Source: Anaerolineae bacterium (GTDB taxonomy: Bacteria; Chloroflexota; Anaerolineae; Aggregatilineales; UBA2796). From it: DNA of 64,000 bases. Numbering within the stretch: the stretch's first letter is position 1; each line of letters starts with the position of its first letter. The stretch spans positions 1-64,000 of the forward strand of contig JAHBVK010000008.1 in the NCBI GenBank assembly GCA_019637555.1, written 5' to 3'. This document shows positions 43,420-52,343 of this stretch, one piece after another. The position numbers and the translations under genes were made by a program. The notes under the pieces were generated by a model. That model was not told the origin of the DNA and ran no database searches. It was given only the letters and a program-made list of their open reading frames with translations.

Positions 43420-45117
43420 TTATTGCAGCAGGTTGGCAATCGGTCTCATGCCCGTCTCGATCATGGTGCTCATGATCTGCGGGGCGACGCCGAGCGCCAC
43501 CAGCCAGATACCCAGTACTACCAACGCCGTCTTGTCGATGATCGTCACGTCGGTGATGCCGGGGAAGCGTTGTTCATTAAACTCGCCAGAAAATACCTGC
43601 TGCGTCACACGCAGCACGTAAGCTGCCGTCACGATGATGGCAATCGCAGATAGGATCGCAATGATCGGGAAGTAGTTGAAGTTAGTGAAGAAGTAACTGC
43701 TGGGTGCTTGGGTCATATTGCCGACAGCGAACACAGGTCCGTGCCAGACACCCTGAAAGATCGGGAATTCAGCGATGAAGCCACTGAGTCCCGGCATGCC
43801 CATTGACACCAAGCCACCCAAGATGAACATAAAGGCGACAAAAGGCATTTTCTTGCCGAAACCGCCCAACGAGGGGATGTCGCGGGTGTGCGCTTGATCG
43901 TAGACCATGCCCACGCAAGAGAAGAACAGCGCCGTCATTGCACCATGACTAAACATCTGCAAGCCCGCGCCAGTCATACCGATCACGTTCATCGATGCCA
44001 GCCCCATTGCCACCAAGCCCATGTGGCTGACCGAGGAGAAACCGATCACGTATTTGAAGTCGCGCTGTCTAAAGGCAATAAACGCGCCATAGACCACGTT
44101 CATTAAGGTAAGCAAGATGATCCATGGCAAGTGGACTTTTGCCCCCTCCGGCAGCAGTTGTACACCGATCCGCAGCGCGGCGTAAGCGCCCAACTTCATC
44201 AGCACACCCGCGTGAATCATCGAGACGGCAGTAGGTGCCGCCACGTGACCATCGGGACTCCAGTTGTGAAAGGGGAATAGACCTGCCAGCACCGCGAAAC
44301 CGATGAAGATGAAGGGGAACCACAGACGGGCAATACTGATGCCGCCTGCCACCGCAACATCGAACGGTCCGGTTTCAGTTGATCCAGTCAGTTGCTGGCT
44401 GATTGATGCCCACTGTGTAGCTGCTTCTAGATGATACCAGTCGAAGCTGTACGCTTGCGCGTTGGGATCATTCAGATGTGTGCGCAGGGTTGCTAGATGC
44501 GCGGGATCGCTGAAGAACGAACCAGCCGCGAAGTACATCACCAGTGCACCAACTAACGCCACCACTGACCCGATCAGGATGTACAGAGTCAGCTTCATCG
44601 AGGCATATTCGCGGTTGACCACCCAACCCCATCCAGCGATGAGCAAGTACATCGGGAAGATCGCTAGCTCATACCAGAAGAACAGCAGGAACAGGTCGAG
44701 CGATACGAATACGCCGTAGACGCCAGCCACTAAGAGCAGGAAAAAGGCGAAGAATTGGCGAACGCGATCCTCGATCTTCCACGAGATCAACACGCCGCAG
44801 AAACCCGCCAGACCCGTCAGCAGCACCATTGGCGCGGTGATGCCGTCAACGCCCAAGTGGAAGTTGATGCCGAGGGCGGGAACCCACGGGAAGTTGAGTT
44901 CTTGAATAAAGAAGGAACGCCCCTGCTGTCCGGCAGCTTCCGCCAACGCGATGTTACTCGGTTGGTTTGCTTCGATGAACACCAGCAGCGAGGCGATCAG
45001 GCAGACACCCATCGCACAAGCAGTAACCAGACGTGTCGTTGCCTTATCTTCCTCTTTGATCACGGTGAGGATTAAGATTGCGGCAACAATCGGTACGACG
45101 AGAATAAGTGCTAACAT
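43420..45117 (-). CDS. nuoM: NADH-quinone oxidoreductase subunit M, second copy (variant lacking one channel lysine)
   Basis: This is a 565-aa NuoM-type antiporter subunit. E150 (WYELAIFPMYLLI) and K308 (VLMKLGAY) are kept, and a TM12 Glu occurs in GFIAEFPIF. The TM7 lysine (E. coli K234, in AVKMP) is replaced: the segment reads GFAVLAGLFPFHNWSPDGH, with L277 at that site. A longer soluble loop is found at about 205-255. It lies 41 bp after another nuoM gene. It fits the extra NuoM of complex I variants with two NuoM subunits. AGGAGA precedes the ATG. Confidence 0.9.
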   Translation of the reverse strand: MLALILVVPIVAAILILTVIKEEDKATTRLVTACAMGVCLIASLLVFIEANQPSNIALAEAAGQQGRSFFIQELNFPWVPALGINFHLGVDGITAPMVLLTGLAGFCGVLISWKIEDRVRQFFAFFLLLVAGVYGVFVSLDLFLLFFWYELAIFPMYLLIAGWGWVVNREYASMKLTLYILIGSVVALVGALVMYFAAGSFFSDPAHLATLRTHLNDPNAQAYSFDWYHLEAATQWASISQQLTGSTETGPFDVAVAGGISIARLWFPFIFIGFAVLAGLFPFHNWSPDGHVAAPTAVSMIHAGVLMKLGAYAALRIGVQLLPEGAKVHLPWIILLTLMNVVYGAFIAFRQRDFKYVIGFSSVSHMGLVAMGLASMNVIGMTGAGLQMFSHGAMTALFFSCVGMVYDQAHTRDIPSLGGFGKKMPFVAFMFILGGLVSMGMPGLSGFIAEFPIFQGVWHGPVFAVGNMTQAPSSYFFTNFNYFPIIAILSAIAIIVTAAYVLRVTQQVFSGEFNEQRFPGITDVTIIDKTALVVLGIWLVALGVAPQIMSTMIETGMRPIANLLQ

Positions 45118-45158
45118 GTCTCTCCTACCTACTGATCAGATGATCAGAGAGTTATTAC

Positions 45159-46790
45159 TTAACCGCCGAACAGTCTGGTCACGGCGCTGTTAATTAAGGG
45201 CATGATCCAGGCGGGCCAGATGCCTGTGATCAGCATCAGTACCGCCAGCGGAGCCAGCGCGATCACTTCGCGGGCTTCGATTTCCAGATGATGTCCAACC
45301 AAGTGTGGATTCGGCTTTCCTTGCAGTACGGCGCGAATACCCTTGAGGATATACGAGCCTGTCAGCAGTAAGCCGAGCATCGACAGTGCCACGTACACCG
45401 GGAAGATGTTCCACGATCCGGCGACCACTTGGAATTCGCTGACGAAACCGTTCAGACCGGGTAAGCCCAAGCTCGCCATGCTGACGAACACCAGCAAACC
45501 GCCGTATACCGGAGCCAGCGTCCAGATGCCGCCGAACTTGGTCAGGTCGCGGGTATGTGCCTTATGGTAGAGCGCACCGACAAGCAAGAACATGCCAGCC
45601 GAGCTTAAGCCGTGATTGAACATCTGGAAGACCGCGCCGTTGGTCGCCATCGTCACGCTGCGGAGGATACTCTCATGATCCGCGCCGTAGCCACCGTTAA
45701 CGATGCCGTTATAGGCAGCCGCGAACACCGCGATACCCAAGACCACAAAGCCCATGTGATTGACGGAACTATAGGCAACCAAGCGTTTGAAGTCGTTCTG
45801 ACCCCACGCCGCGAATGCACCGAGCACGATGCCAGCCACCGCCAGTATGCCGATCCATGGGGCGAATGACGCCGCTTCCGCCGGAAACAGCGGGATTACC
45901 AAACGGATCAACCCGTATGCACCGAGCTTCAGCATCACGCCAGCCAGCAGCATCGATCCTGCTGTTGGGGCTTCGGTGTGCGCATCTGGCAGCCATGTGT
46001 GGAAGGGCCAGATCGGTACTTTAATAGCGAAGGCGACGAAGAAGGCGATGAAAGCGATTGCTTTGACCACGCCAATATCTGCTTGGAAGGGCAGCGTTAA
46101 GGGGCTACCAGCAGCGTTCAAGCCTTTGGGGAAGTTCGCCAGCAGCGTGGGAATATCCATCGTGCCGCTGATCAAGCCGATCAACTGAATGGCGAGCAGC
46201 AAGCCGAGCGATCCTGCCATCGTGTACAAGAAGAACTTGAACGAGGCGTAGCGTCGATTTTCGCCACCCCAGATGTTGATCAGGAAGTACATCGGCACCA
46301 GACCGATTTCCCAGAACACGAAGAACACGATCAGGTCGAGCGAAACGAACAACCCGATCAGACCCATCTCCAAGAATAGGAACAGCGCCATATGTTCGTG
46401 GACTTGCGTATCCACTTCAAAGCTAATCAAGATCGCCAGCGGGACAAGGATGCCCGTTAGCAGAACCATGACTACACTTACACCATCTACACCCACATGC
46501 CAGTTAGAGTTGATCAGTGGGAAGAAGCTGCTGAAGTGCTGACAGGCAAAGCTGAACGGCGCATCGGCGCCTGCTTCAGCCACTGTGGCGGGAACATTGC
46601 CCACCGGACACGTTCCGCCAGCGTACTGCACCGTCAAGACGATGGACAGCACCAACACGACCAGACTGAACAACAATGCTGTCCAGCGTGGCAGCATTTT
46701 GTTCGTCGGCGCGAACACTCGCAAGAGCATCACGACGCCAGCGCCAAGCATCGGCAGGAACGTGAGAACGCTCAGAATATCAAGATTCAT
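45159..46790 (-). CDS. nuoM: NADH-quinone oxidoreductase subunit M, first copy
   Basis: The 543-aa NuoM keeps the full set of channel residues: E161 (FWEIGLVPMYFLI), K257 (FAIKVPIWPFHTWLPDAHTEAPTAGS), K288 (VMLKLGAYGL) and the TM12 Glu in GFVSEFQV. It follows nuoL by 15 bp and precedes the variant nuoM. It should be the standard M subunit. Confidence 0.94.
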   Translation of the reverse strand: MNLDILSVLTFLPMLGAGVVMLLRVFAPTNKMLPRWTALLFSLVVLVLSIVLTVQYAGGTCPVGNVPATVAEAGADAPFSFACQHFSSFFPLINSNWHVGVDGVSVVMVLLTGILVPLAILISFEVDTQVHEHMALFLFLEMGLIGLFVSLDLIVFFVFWEIGLVPMYFLINIWGGENRRYASFKFFLYTMAGSLGLLLAIQLIGLISGTMDIPTLLANFPKGLNAAGSPLTLPFQADIGVVKAIAFIAFFVAFAIKVPIWPFHTWLPDAHTEAPTAGSMLLAGVMLKLGAYGLIRLVIPLFPAEAASFAPWIGILAVAGIVLGAFAAWGQNDFKRLVAYSSVNHMGFVVLGIAVFAAAYNGIVNGGYGADHESILRSVTMATNGAVFQMFNHGLSSAGMFLLVGALYHKAHTRDLTKFGGIWTLAPVYGGLLVFVSMASLGLPGLNGFVSEFQVVAGSWNIFPVYVALSMLGLLLTGSYILKGIRAVLQGKPNPHLVGHHLEIEAREVIALAPLAVLMLITGIWPAWIMPLINSAVTRLFGG

Positions 46791-46805
46791 AACCGTGTTA
46801 CGCTC

Positions 46806-49277
46806 CTATTGTTCACTGTTGCGTGGATTGGAGCCGAAGAAAAAGACCAATATCACCACGATACCCGCTTCTACGATACCGAAATAACCGACGATTCCGG
46901 GCGCGGCGACAACCACGATGACATTCAAACCGATCACGATTGCAGCGATCAGGGTGTACAACAGATACTGCTGAATGCGCCCAGTTTGCAGCGCACGTAA
47001 CTGCCGCGCGATATCGGCAATCGCCATCGGGATACCATCGCCCACACCATCAATGACCACGCGGTTGAACTCGCGGCACAGTTCACCGAACCATGTCGCG
47101 CCTCTGGCAACAGCGTGCAGAACACCGTCAATGATGCCCTGATCGAGGATCGGACCGACGACTTTATCGGCAAACCATTGGAACGGACGGATCAGCACCA
47201 TCGCGTAGAGTTCGTCGATGTAGTACTTGTTTTGTAGTACCCGATAGAAGCGCGAACCGACGATCCCTTCCACAGCATCGGATTGTCCGTATTCGATTGG
47301 ACGACGGGCGTAGAGCAGCCAGCCAAGCACAACGCCGACGGTGAAGACCGTCAACGAAATGATCGGCGCCCAACCATTGAATTCTGGATGATGCGGCTGT
47401 TCTAGCAAGGTACGTCCGACGAAGTTTCCGAACGGCTGCGAACCGACGCGCAGACTCTTGAGGATGCCATTGACCATCGGACCCAAAATCGGGAAGTCGG
47501 GATGAACGCCCGCGAAACCAGCGAAAACGGCAAAGATCGAGAGAGCAACCAGTGGAGCCTGTAGCTGTGCGCTGATGTTGCGTCCTGCTGTCGTACCATC
47601 GTTCAGGATTGCGTGCTTCGCCGCTTCCGTGCGTGGTTCACCGAAGAAGGTCATCCAGATTTGACGGAAGGTATAGAAGGCGGTCAGGATCGCTGCCATA
47701 CCAAGGCAGATCAGAACCAAGAATGCCAGCGGCGTCGCGCCTAACTTATCCACCGCATCAAGGAAGATTTCGTCTTTCGACCAGAAACCTGCCGTGATGA
47801 AGGGGAAACCTGCCAGCGCCGCACCACCGATGATGAAGGTGATCGCCGTCACCGGAATGCGCCTGATCAAGCCGCCCATGTTCCGCATATCCTGCGGATC
47901 GAATTCCGGCACCACATCTTCATCAATGTGAGCGACTTCGGTATCACCATGTTCATGGACGATAGCATGAGCGTCATCAGCGTGTTCAGCATGGGCAGGC
48001 GTTTCATCATAAGGATGAATGTCGTGCGCGGCGTCAGTGCCGTGTCCGTGTCCATGCTCATGTTCGACATGATGATGACCATGCTCCATCGCATGGATCA
48101 CCGAGCCGGAGCCGAGGAACAACAGCGCCTTGAAGAAGGCGTGTGTGATCAGATGGAAGGCAGCAGCCACATAAGCACCGATGCCCAACGCCGCGATCAT
48201 GAAACCGAGTTGGCTGATCGTGGAGTATGCCAGCACCTTCTTAATGTCGTTTTGCGAGACAGCGATGGTTGCCGCGAACAATGCCGTGAACGAACCGACC
48301 ACGCCCATCAACATCACAGGCGGCGTGAACAAACCTGCCTCAAGGTTCGATCCAGCGGAGATCACCGGGAACATGCGGATCACGAGGTACACACCAGCGG
48401 AGACCATCGCTGCCGCATGGATCATGGCGCTGACGGGCGTCGGACCTTCCATCGCGTCTGGCAACCAGACGTGGAAGGGGAACTGCGCTGATTTACCCAT
48501 CGTGCCGATGACGATGCAAATGCCGATGATGGTGGCAGCGGAGACACCCAGTATCGCACCGGGCTGTACCGTGCCGAGCATGTGCAGCACTTCCTCGTTG
48601 TGCATGATCTCGCGGAAGCTCAGCGTACCCGTCACCGACCACAGGTAGGCGATGCCGATCATCATGATCACGTCAGCCACACGCGTAGTGATAAACGCCT
48701 TCATGGCGGCGCGGTAAGCACTCTTTTTCTCGTACCAGAAGCCGATCAGCAGGTACGAGCACAAGCCCATGATCTCCCAGCCGACGAACAGCAGCAGCAG
48801 GTTATCAGCGACGACCAGCGTCAGCATCGCGCCCGCGAACAGGCTGAGATAGGCGAAGAAGCGAGTCTGACGGGCATCATTCGCCATGTAACCAATGGCG
48901 TAGATGAAGATCAGCATACACGCCAGCGGCACCATGAACAGCATCACCGTCGTCAACGGATCGATCATCACGCCCATGTTCAGCGCGCCCGATCCATCTA
49001 AGCCGGGAATGCCAGCACCGTTCGCTAGCCACGCCTGTCCGAAGATCGTCGTCGTGTTGCTTCTGAACACATCCGTCGCCGGACCAAGCCCCTTATAGTT
49101 ATTGACAATGTACCAGACTGCGCCCCAACTCATCGCCCACGACAGGATAATGCCGATCATCGCTGCGCTATGGCTGAGAAGTTTGTTACGTCCCAACACC
49201 AGCAGAATCAGCGCACAGGCAATAAATGGCGGGATTGGGATCAGCCAGCCAATGTTATTGACATCAAACCAATTCAT
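46806..49277 (-). CDS. nuoL: NADH-quinone oxidoreductase subunit L with a His-rich insertion
   Basis: The ATG at 49277 is used, with GGGGA eight bases upstream (823 aa); an in-frame GTG occurs at 49283. Proton-path residues E168 (FVGWEIMGLCSYLLIGFW), K262 (GKSAQFPFHVWLPDAMEGPTPVSA) and K501 (WSKDEIF) are present. Between SVIHAM and the D-P-Q-D-M-R-N-M-G-G-L helix is an insertion (about 399-450) with 16 His among about 52 residues, plus many Asp/Glu. The C-terminus holds the lateral-helix region (about 690-765), then two further hydrophobic helices, one more than expected. E. coli NuoL is 613 aa. Confidence 0.95.
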   Translation of the reverse strand: MNWFDVNNIGWLIPIPPFIACALILLVLGRNKLLSHSAAMIGIILSWAMSWGAVWYIVNNYKGLGPATDVFRSNTTTIFGQAWLANGAGIPGLDGSGALNMGVMIDPLTTVMLFMVPLACMLIFIYAIGYMANDARQTRFFAYLSLFAGAMLTLVVADNLLLLFVGWEIMGLCSYLLIGFWYEKKSAYRAAMKAFITTRVADVIMMIGIAYLWSVTGTLSFREIMHNEEVLHMLGTVQPGAILGVSAATIIGICIVIGTMGKSAQFPFHVWLPDAMEGPTPVSAMIHAAAMVSAGVYLVIRMFPVISAGSNLEAGLFTPPVMLMGVVGSFTALFAATIAVSQNDIKKVLAYSTISQLGFMIAALGIGAYVAAAFHLITHAFFKALLFLGSGSVIHAMEHGHHHVEHEHGHGHGTDAAHDIHPYDETPAHAEHADDAHAIVHEHGDTEVAHIDEDVVPEFDPQDMRNMGGLIRRIPVTAITFIIGGAALAGFPFITAGFWSKDEIFLDAVDKLGATPLAFLVLICLGMAAILTAFYTFRQIWMTFFGEPRTEAAKHAILNDGTTAGRNISAQLQAPLVALSIFAVFAGFAGVHPDFPILGPMVNGILKSLRVGSQPFGNFVGRTLLEQPHHPEFNGWAPIISLTVFTVGVVLGWLLYARRPIEYGQSDAVEGIVGSRFYRVLQNKYYIDELYAMVLIRPFQWFADKVVGPILDQGIIDGVLHAVARGATWFGELCREFNRVVIDGVGDGIPMAIADIARQLRALQTGRIQQYLLYTLIAAIVIGLNVIVVVAAPGIVGYFGIVEAGIVVILVFFFGSNPRNSEQ

Positions 49278-49289
49278 AAGCACTTTCCC

Positions 49290-49634
49290 CTAGTAACGCA
49301 GCGTATCCGCATCTTCGGCGACGACGGAGCGACGGTTGCGGTAGATCGAGATGATCAGCGCCAGACCAACGGCGACTTCGGCAGCGGCAACCACGAACAC
49401 AAAGACAGTGAATGCCTGTCCTGCCATAAAGCTCTGAATGCCGTTGCCAGCCGTCGGTTGCATCGGGCTGAGGAAGCGCCAGAATGCCACCAGATTGATA
49501 TTGACGGCGTTGAGCATCAACTCCACACCCATCAAAATGGCGATGGCGTTACGGCGTGCCAGCGTTGCGTACAAGCCGATGCAAAAGAGCAGCGCCGCTA
49601 CCAGCAGGTAAAAGACTAAAGGAACCCCAGACAT
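49290..49634 (-). CDS. nuoK: NADH-quinone oxidoreductase subunit K
   Basis: This 114-aa three-helix subunit has the conserved GVELMLNAVNINLVAFW segment, with the membrane Glu, and VVAAAEVAVGLALIISIYR with the second Glu. It sits between nuoJ and nuoL; its Shine-Dalgarno lies within the end of nuoJ. Confidence 0.94.
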   Translation of the reverse strand: MSGVPLVFYLLVAALLFCIGLYATLARRNAIAILMGVELMLNAVNINLVAFWRFLSPMQPTAGNGIQSFMAGQAFTVFVFVVAAAEVAVGLALIISIYRNRRSVVAEDADTLRY

Positions 49635-49636
49635 GA

Positions 49637-50155
49637 TTACTCATCCTCCCGCGCGATCACGATAGCGCCAATCATCGCGCCCGTGAGGAATACTGCCGCC
49701 AACAGGAACGGGATCGTGTACTGCCCCGTGTCTACCAACGCAGCGCCAAGCTGTGCAATTGAGTTATCTGGCACACTGGCGAGGGGAGTGCGGAACGCCT
49801 CTCCACCAAATGCCAGCACCAGTACCAGCGCCATGATCACAAACGCCAGCAGCGCGGCTGCTAGACCGTAGGGCCATTGGCGATTAGGCACTTCTTGCAA
49901 GCCCATCACGCGGCGCGTGAGCATGATAGCGATGATGATCAAGATCACAATCGCGCCGATGTAGACCATCACTTGCACTACTGCCAAGAAGGGCGCGGCT
50001 AACATAGCGAATAAGCCAGCCACACCGAATAGTGATACTAGCAGCCACAATGCCGAGTGGAACAGGTTACGCACGGTCACCACGAGGATCGCAGGTCCAA
50101 CCACTAGCGCTGCAAATACCACAAAGAAAATCCACTGTACCAAGTCAGGTTGCAT
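49637..50155 (-). CDS. nuoJ: NADH-quinone oxidoreductase subunit J
   Basis: The 172-aa protein has five membrane helices, with HSALWLLVSLFGVAGLFAML and the conserved QVMVYIGAIVILIIIAIML stretch of NuoJ/ND6. GGAGG lies eight bases upstream. It directly follows nuoH, with no nuoI between them. Confidence 0.93.
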   Translation of the reverse strand: MQPDLVQWIFFVVFAALVVGPAILVVTVRNLFHSALWLLVSLFGVAGLFAMLAAPFLAVVQVMVYIGAIVILIIIAIMLTRRVMGLQEVPNRQWPYGLAAALLAFVIMALVLVLAFGGEAFRTPLASVPDNSIAQLGAALVDTGQYTIPFLLAAVFLTGAMIGAIVIAREDE

Positions 50156-50177
50156 CGATTAATCCTCCAATGCTGAC

Positions 50178-51515
50178 CTAGCGACCCGCCGTAGCCGCAG
50201 CCACGCCGTCGGATGCCACAGGAGCTTCACTCACATCCACTGGCTGAGACATTGGCACATCGCGCGTCTTGCGCTGTTCCAAGCCCACATAACGGCGCAA
50301 GATGCGCTGTAACAATACCACGAGGAAGATGTTAATGAGCAACAAGACGATGAAGCGCGGGAATTCAGCGATAGCATTCGGGCTGAAAACGTCGTAAACG
50401 AACACGACAACACGGTTCAGCAGTCGATTCACAAGGTTAGGATCAAGGTTGGTCGCTTCCAAAGCCGTGTTATAAGCGCTCTGCGCCCACGCATAGTTCG
50501 GCGCGAAGATGCGCGACACGACGGCAACCGCGACCACGTTGATCATTGACAGCGGAACAAGGAACTTCCAGTTGAACGCCATCATGTGGTCAATACGCAG
50601 ACGGGGAACCGTGCTACGCACCAGCATAGCGAAGAAGTACACAATGTTGGTCTTGATGAACAGATAGCCGAAGCCAATCAGCGCGCCAGCAATACCCGGA
50701 AGATCAGCGCCCGGACCGCGCCAACCGCCAAGGAACAGCACCGCCGTCAACATGCAGATGACGAAGGCATGAATGAACTCACCTGCATAGAACATGGCGA
50801 ACTTCATGCCCGAATACTCGATGTTGAAACCAGCGATGATTTCCGACTCGGCTTCCAGCAAGTCAAACGGGGAGCGACCAACTTCCGCCAAACTGGAGAT
50901 GAAGAAGACCAGCGCAGTGATCGGTACGACCAACGCGTACATGATGTTCTGACCATGTACGATGTCCTGCATACTCATCGATCCGGCAAGGATCACAGGG
51001 ATGAGCAGTGTCAGTACCATCGGTACTTCGTAACTGATCAATGCGGCGACCACGCGGAACGCGCCCAGCAGGGCGTACTTGTTGTTACTGCCCCAGCCTG
51101 CCAGCAAGATCGCCAGCGTGGCAAGACCACCAACCGCCGCCACATAGACGACGCCGATGTTCAGATCAGCACCGATCAGTTCTTTGCTGAATGGCATCAC
51201 AGCGAAGATCATGATCACTGCCGCTACCGCGAGGATCGGCGCGATGTTGTAAACGTGCCGATCAGCACCTTCAGGCGTGATGTCCTCTTTAGTCAGCAGC
51301 TTGCCAATATCGGCAAAAGTTTGGAATAGACCATAAGGTCCTGTGCGGTTGGGTCCGGGACGATCTTGAATGCGTCCGGCGACCTTGCGCTCCAGCCAGA
51401 TGCCGAAGATGACCCAAATCAAGCCAAACGAAGCACAGGCGACCACGCCAAGCAAGATGGCTGCAAAAGTCGCAATGTCTTTGTTCCAGCCCTGACTAGC
51501 CAGAAACTCAATCAT
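50178..51515 (-). CDS. nuoH: NADH-quinone oxidoreductase subunit H
   Basis: The 445-aa protein has the quinone-site signatures WLERKVAGRIQDRPGPNRTGPYGLFQTFADIGKLLTKED, EVGRSPFDLLEAESEIIAGFNIEYSG and RSTVPRLRIDHMMAFNWKFL. It is about 120 residues longer than E. coli NuoH because of an extended C-terminal part with an extra soluble loop (about 345-390), a further helix (about 392-412) and a disordered tail. GGAGG precedes the ATG. Confidence 0.94.
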   Translation of the reverse strand: MIEFLASQGWNKDIATFAAILLGVVACASFGLIWVIFGIWLERKVAGRIQDRPGPNRTGPYGLFQTFADIGKLLTKEDITPEGADRHVYNIAPILAVAAVIMIFAVMPFSKELIGADLNIGVVYVAAVGGLATLAILLAGWGSNNKYALLGAFRVVAALISYEVPMVLTLLIPVILAGSMSMQDIVHGQNIMYALVVPITALVFFISSLAEVGRSPFDLLEAESEIIAGFNIEYSGMKFAMFYAGEFIHAFVICMLTAVLFLGGWRGPGADLPGIAGALIGFGYLFIKTNIVYFFAMLVRSTVPRLRIDHMMAFNWKFLVPLSMINVVAVAVVSRIFAPNYAWAQSAYNTALEATNLDPNLVNRLLNRVVVFVYDVFSPNAIAEFPRFIVLLLINIFLVVLLQRILRRYVGLEQRKTRDVPMSQPVDVSEAPVASDGVAAATAGR

Positions 51516-51614
51516 TTTTCCTCCACGGGCTACATAGCTCTGGGGTTGAGGGTTTCAAGATAACAATTCCTCACAAACAAGTTTGCACTTACAAACCTAA
51601 AGTGGCGATTTTAA

Positions 51615-51634
51615 GGCGGGTATTGCGACCCGCC
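51615..51634. repeat. Palindromic intergenic element between nuoA and nuoH
   Basis: GGCGGGT and ACCCGCC arms surround ATTGCG. The element lies inside the nuo transcript, in the 150-base gap after nuoA, and resembles the hairpin at 154-175. It lacks a strong T-run, so it may be a dispersed repeat that tunes nuoA versus nuoH levels. Confidence 0.4.
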
Positions 51635-51665
51635 CTTCATTAAATATTCCGGTTGCTGTTCGAAA

Positions 51666-52025
51666 CTACTGCCATTCTAGCGCACCTTTGCGCCAGTCGT
51701 ACACCAGTCCCAAACCGAGAAGCCCGACGAAGATCAAGATTTGCACCAGCGCAAACCAGGGCAACCCATTGGAGGCAACTGCCCACGGGAATAGGAAGAC
51801 CATCTCCACGTCAAAGACGAGGAAAACCAGCGCATACAGGTAATACTGCACTTTGAACTGCACCCACGCATCGCCCTTAGTCTCGATGCCGCACTCGTAC
51901 GTCTCCAGCTTCACCTTATTTGGCTTACGCGGGCGGAGTACCTGTGCGATGACGATTGGCGCAGCAGGGAACACCCCGGCGAGCAAGAAGAATAAGCCGA
52001 TGAAAATCCACTCGTTCGTTTGCAT
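51666..52025 (-). CDS. nuoA: NADH-quinone oxidoreductase subunit A
   Basis: The 119-aa three-helix subunit has the conserved KLETYECGIE motif and the VQYYLYALVFLVFDVEMVFLFPWA block. AAGAGGT lies six bases before the ATG. It is the first gene of the membrane-arm operon; nuoB-C-D do not follow. Confidence 0.94.
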   Translation of the reverse strand: MQTNEWIFIGLFFLLAGVFPAAPIVIAQVLRPRKPNKVKLETYECGIETKGDAWVQFKVQYYLYALVFLVFDVEMVFLFPWAVASNGLPWFALVQILIFVGLLGLGLVYDWRKGALEWQ

Positions 52026-52343
52026 TGCATACCTCTTGAGCTGATCCGCGTTTTAACCGTTTGAGGATGTAAAACTCTACTTCTACGAACTGTCACTCCC
52101 TGTTAGAGAGTGTTAAATTCAACATTCACTGGCATTTGTGATAAACGTCGCTTATTGTAGCACCTCGTCCATGAAATGCCACAACTAACTGTAACCTGTC
52201 CAGCCACTAAATTTACGACTTTTAGAAGCACAAATTGCTACAAGAGCTATACAGAAATGAACCATTGGCAGTATCTCAATGCTGGTATACTAGACTCCGG
52301 CATTTTCGACTAACGCTTTCGCATTTCAGAGACTCAACTAGCT
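52026..52343. other. Divergent intergenic region between nuoA and the methyltransferase
   Basis: No gene is evident in these 318 bases. The plus side has a -35/-10 candidate (52265-52291). On the minus side TACAAT (about 52154-52160) is a possible nuoA -10. The region is AT-rich. Confidence 0.5.
52265..52291 (+). promoter_or_regulatory. Candidate promoter of the methyltransferase gene
   Basis: TTGGCA (52265-52270) and TATACT (52286-52291) are 15 bases apart, about 50 bases before the start codon. Confidence 0.4.

Noticed and set aside
50586..51329. 247-aa plus-strand ORF opposite nuoH
   Set aside because: Gln/His/Arg-rich shadow frame of a strongly conserved complex I gene.
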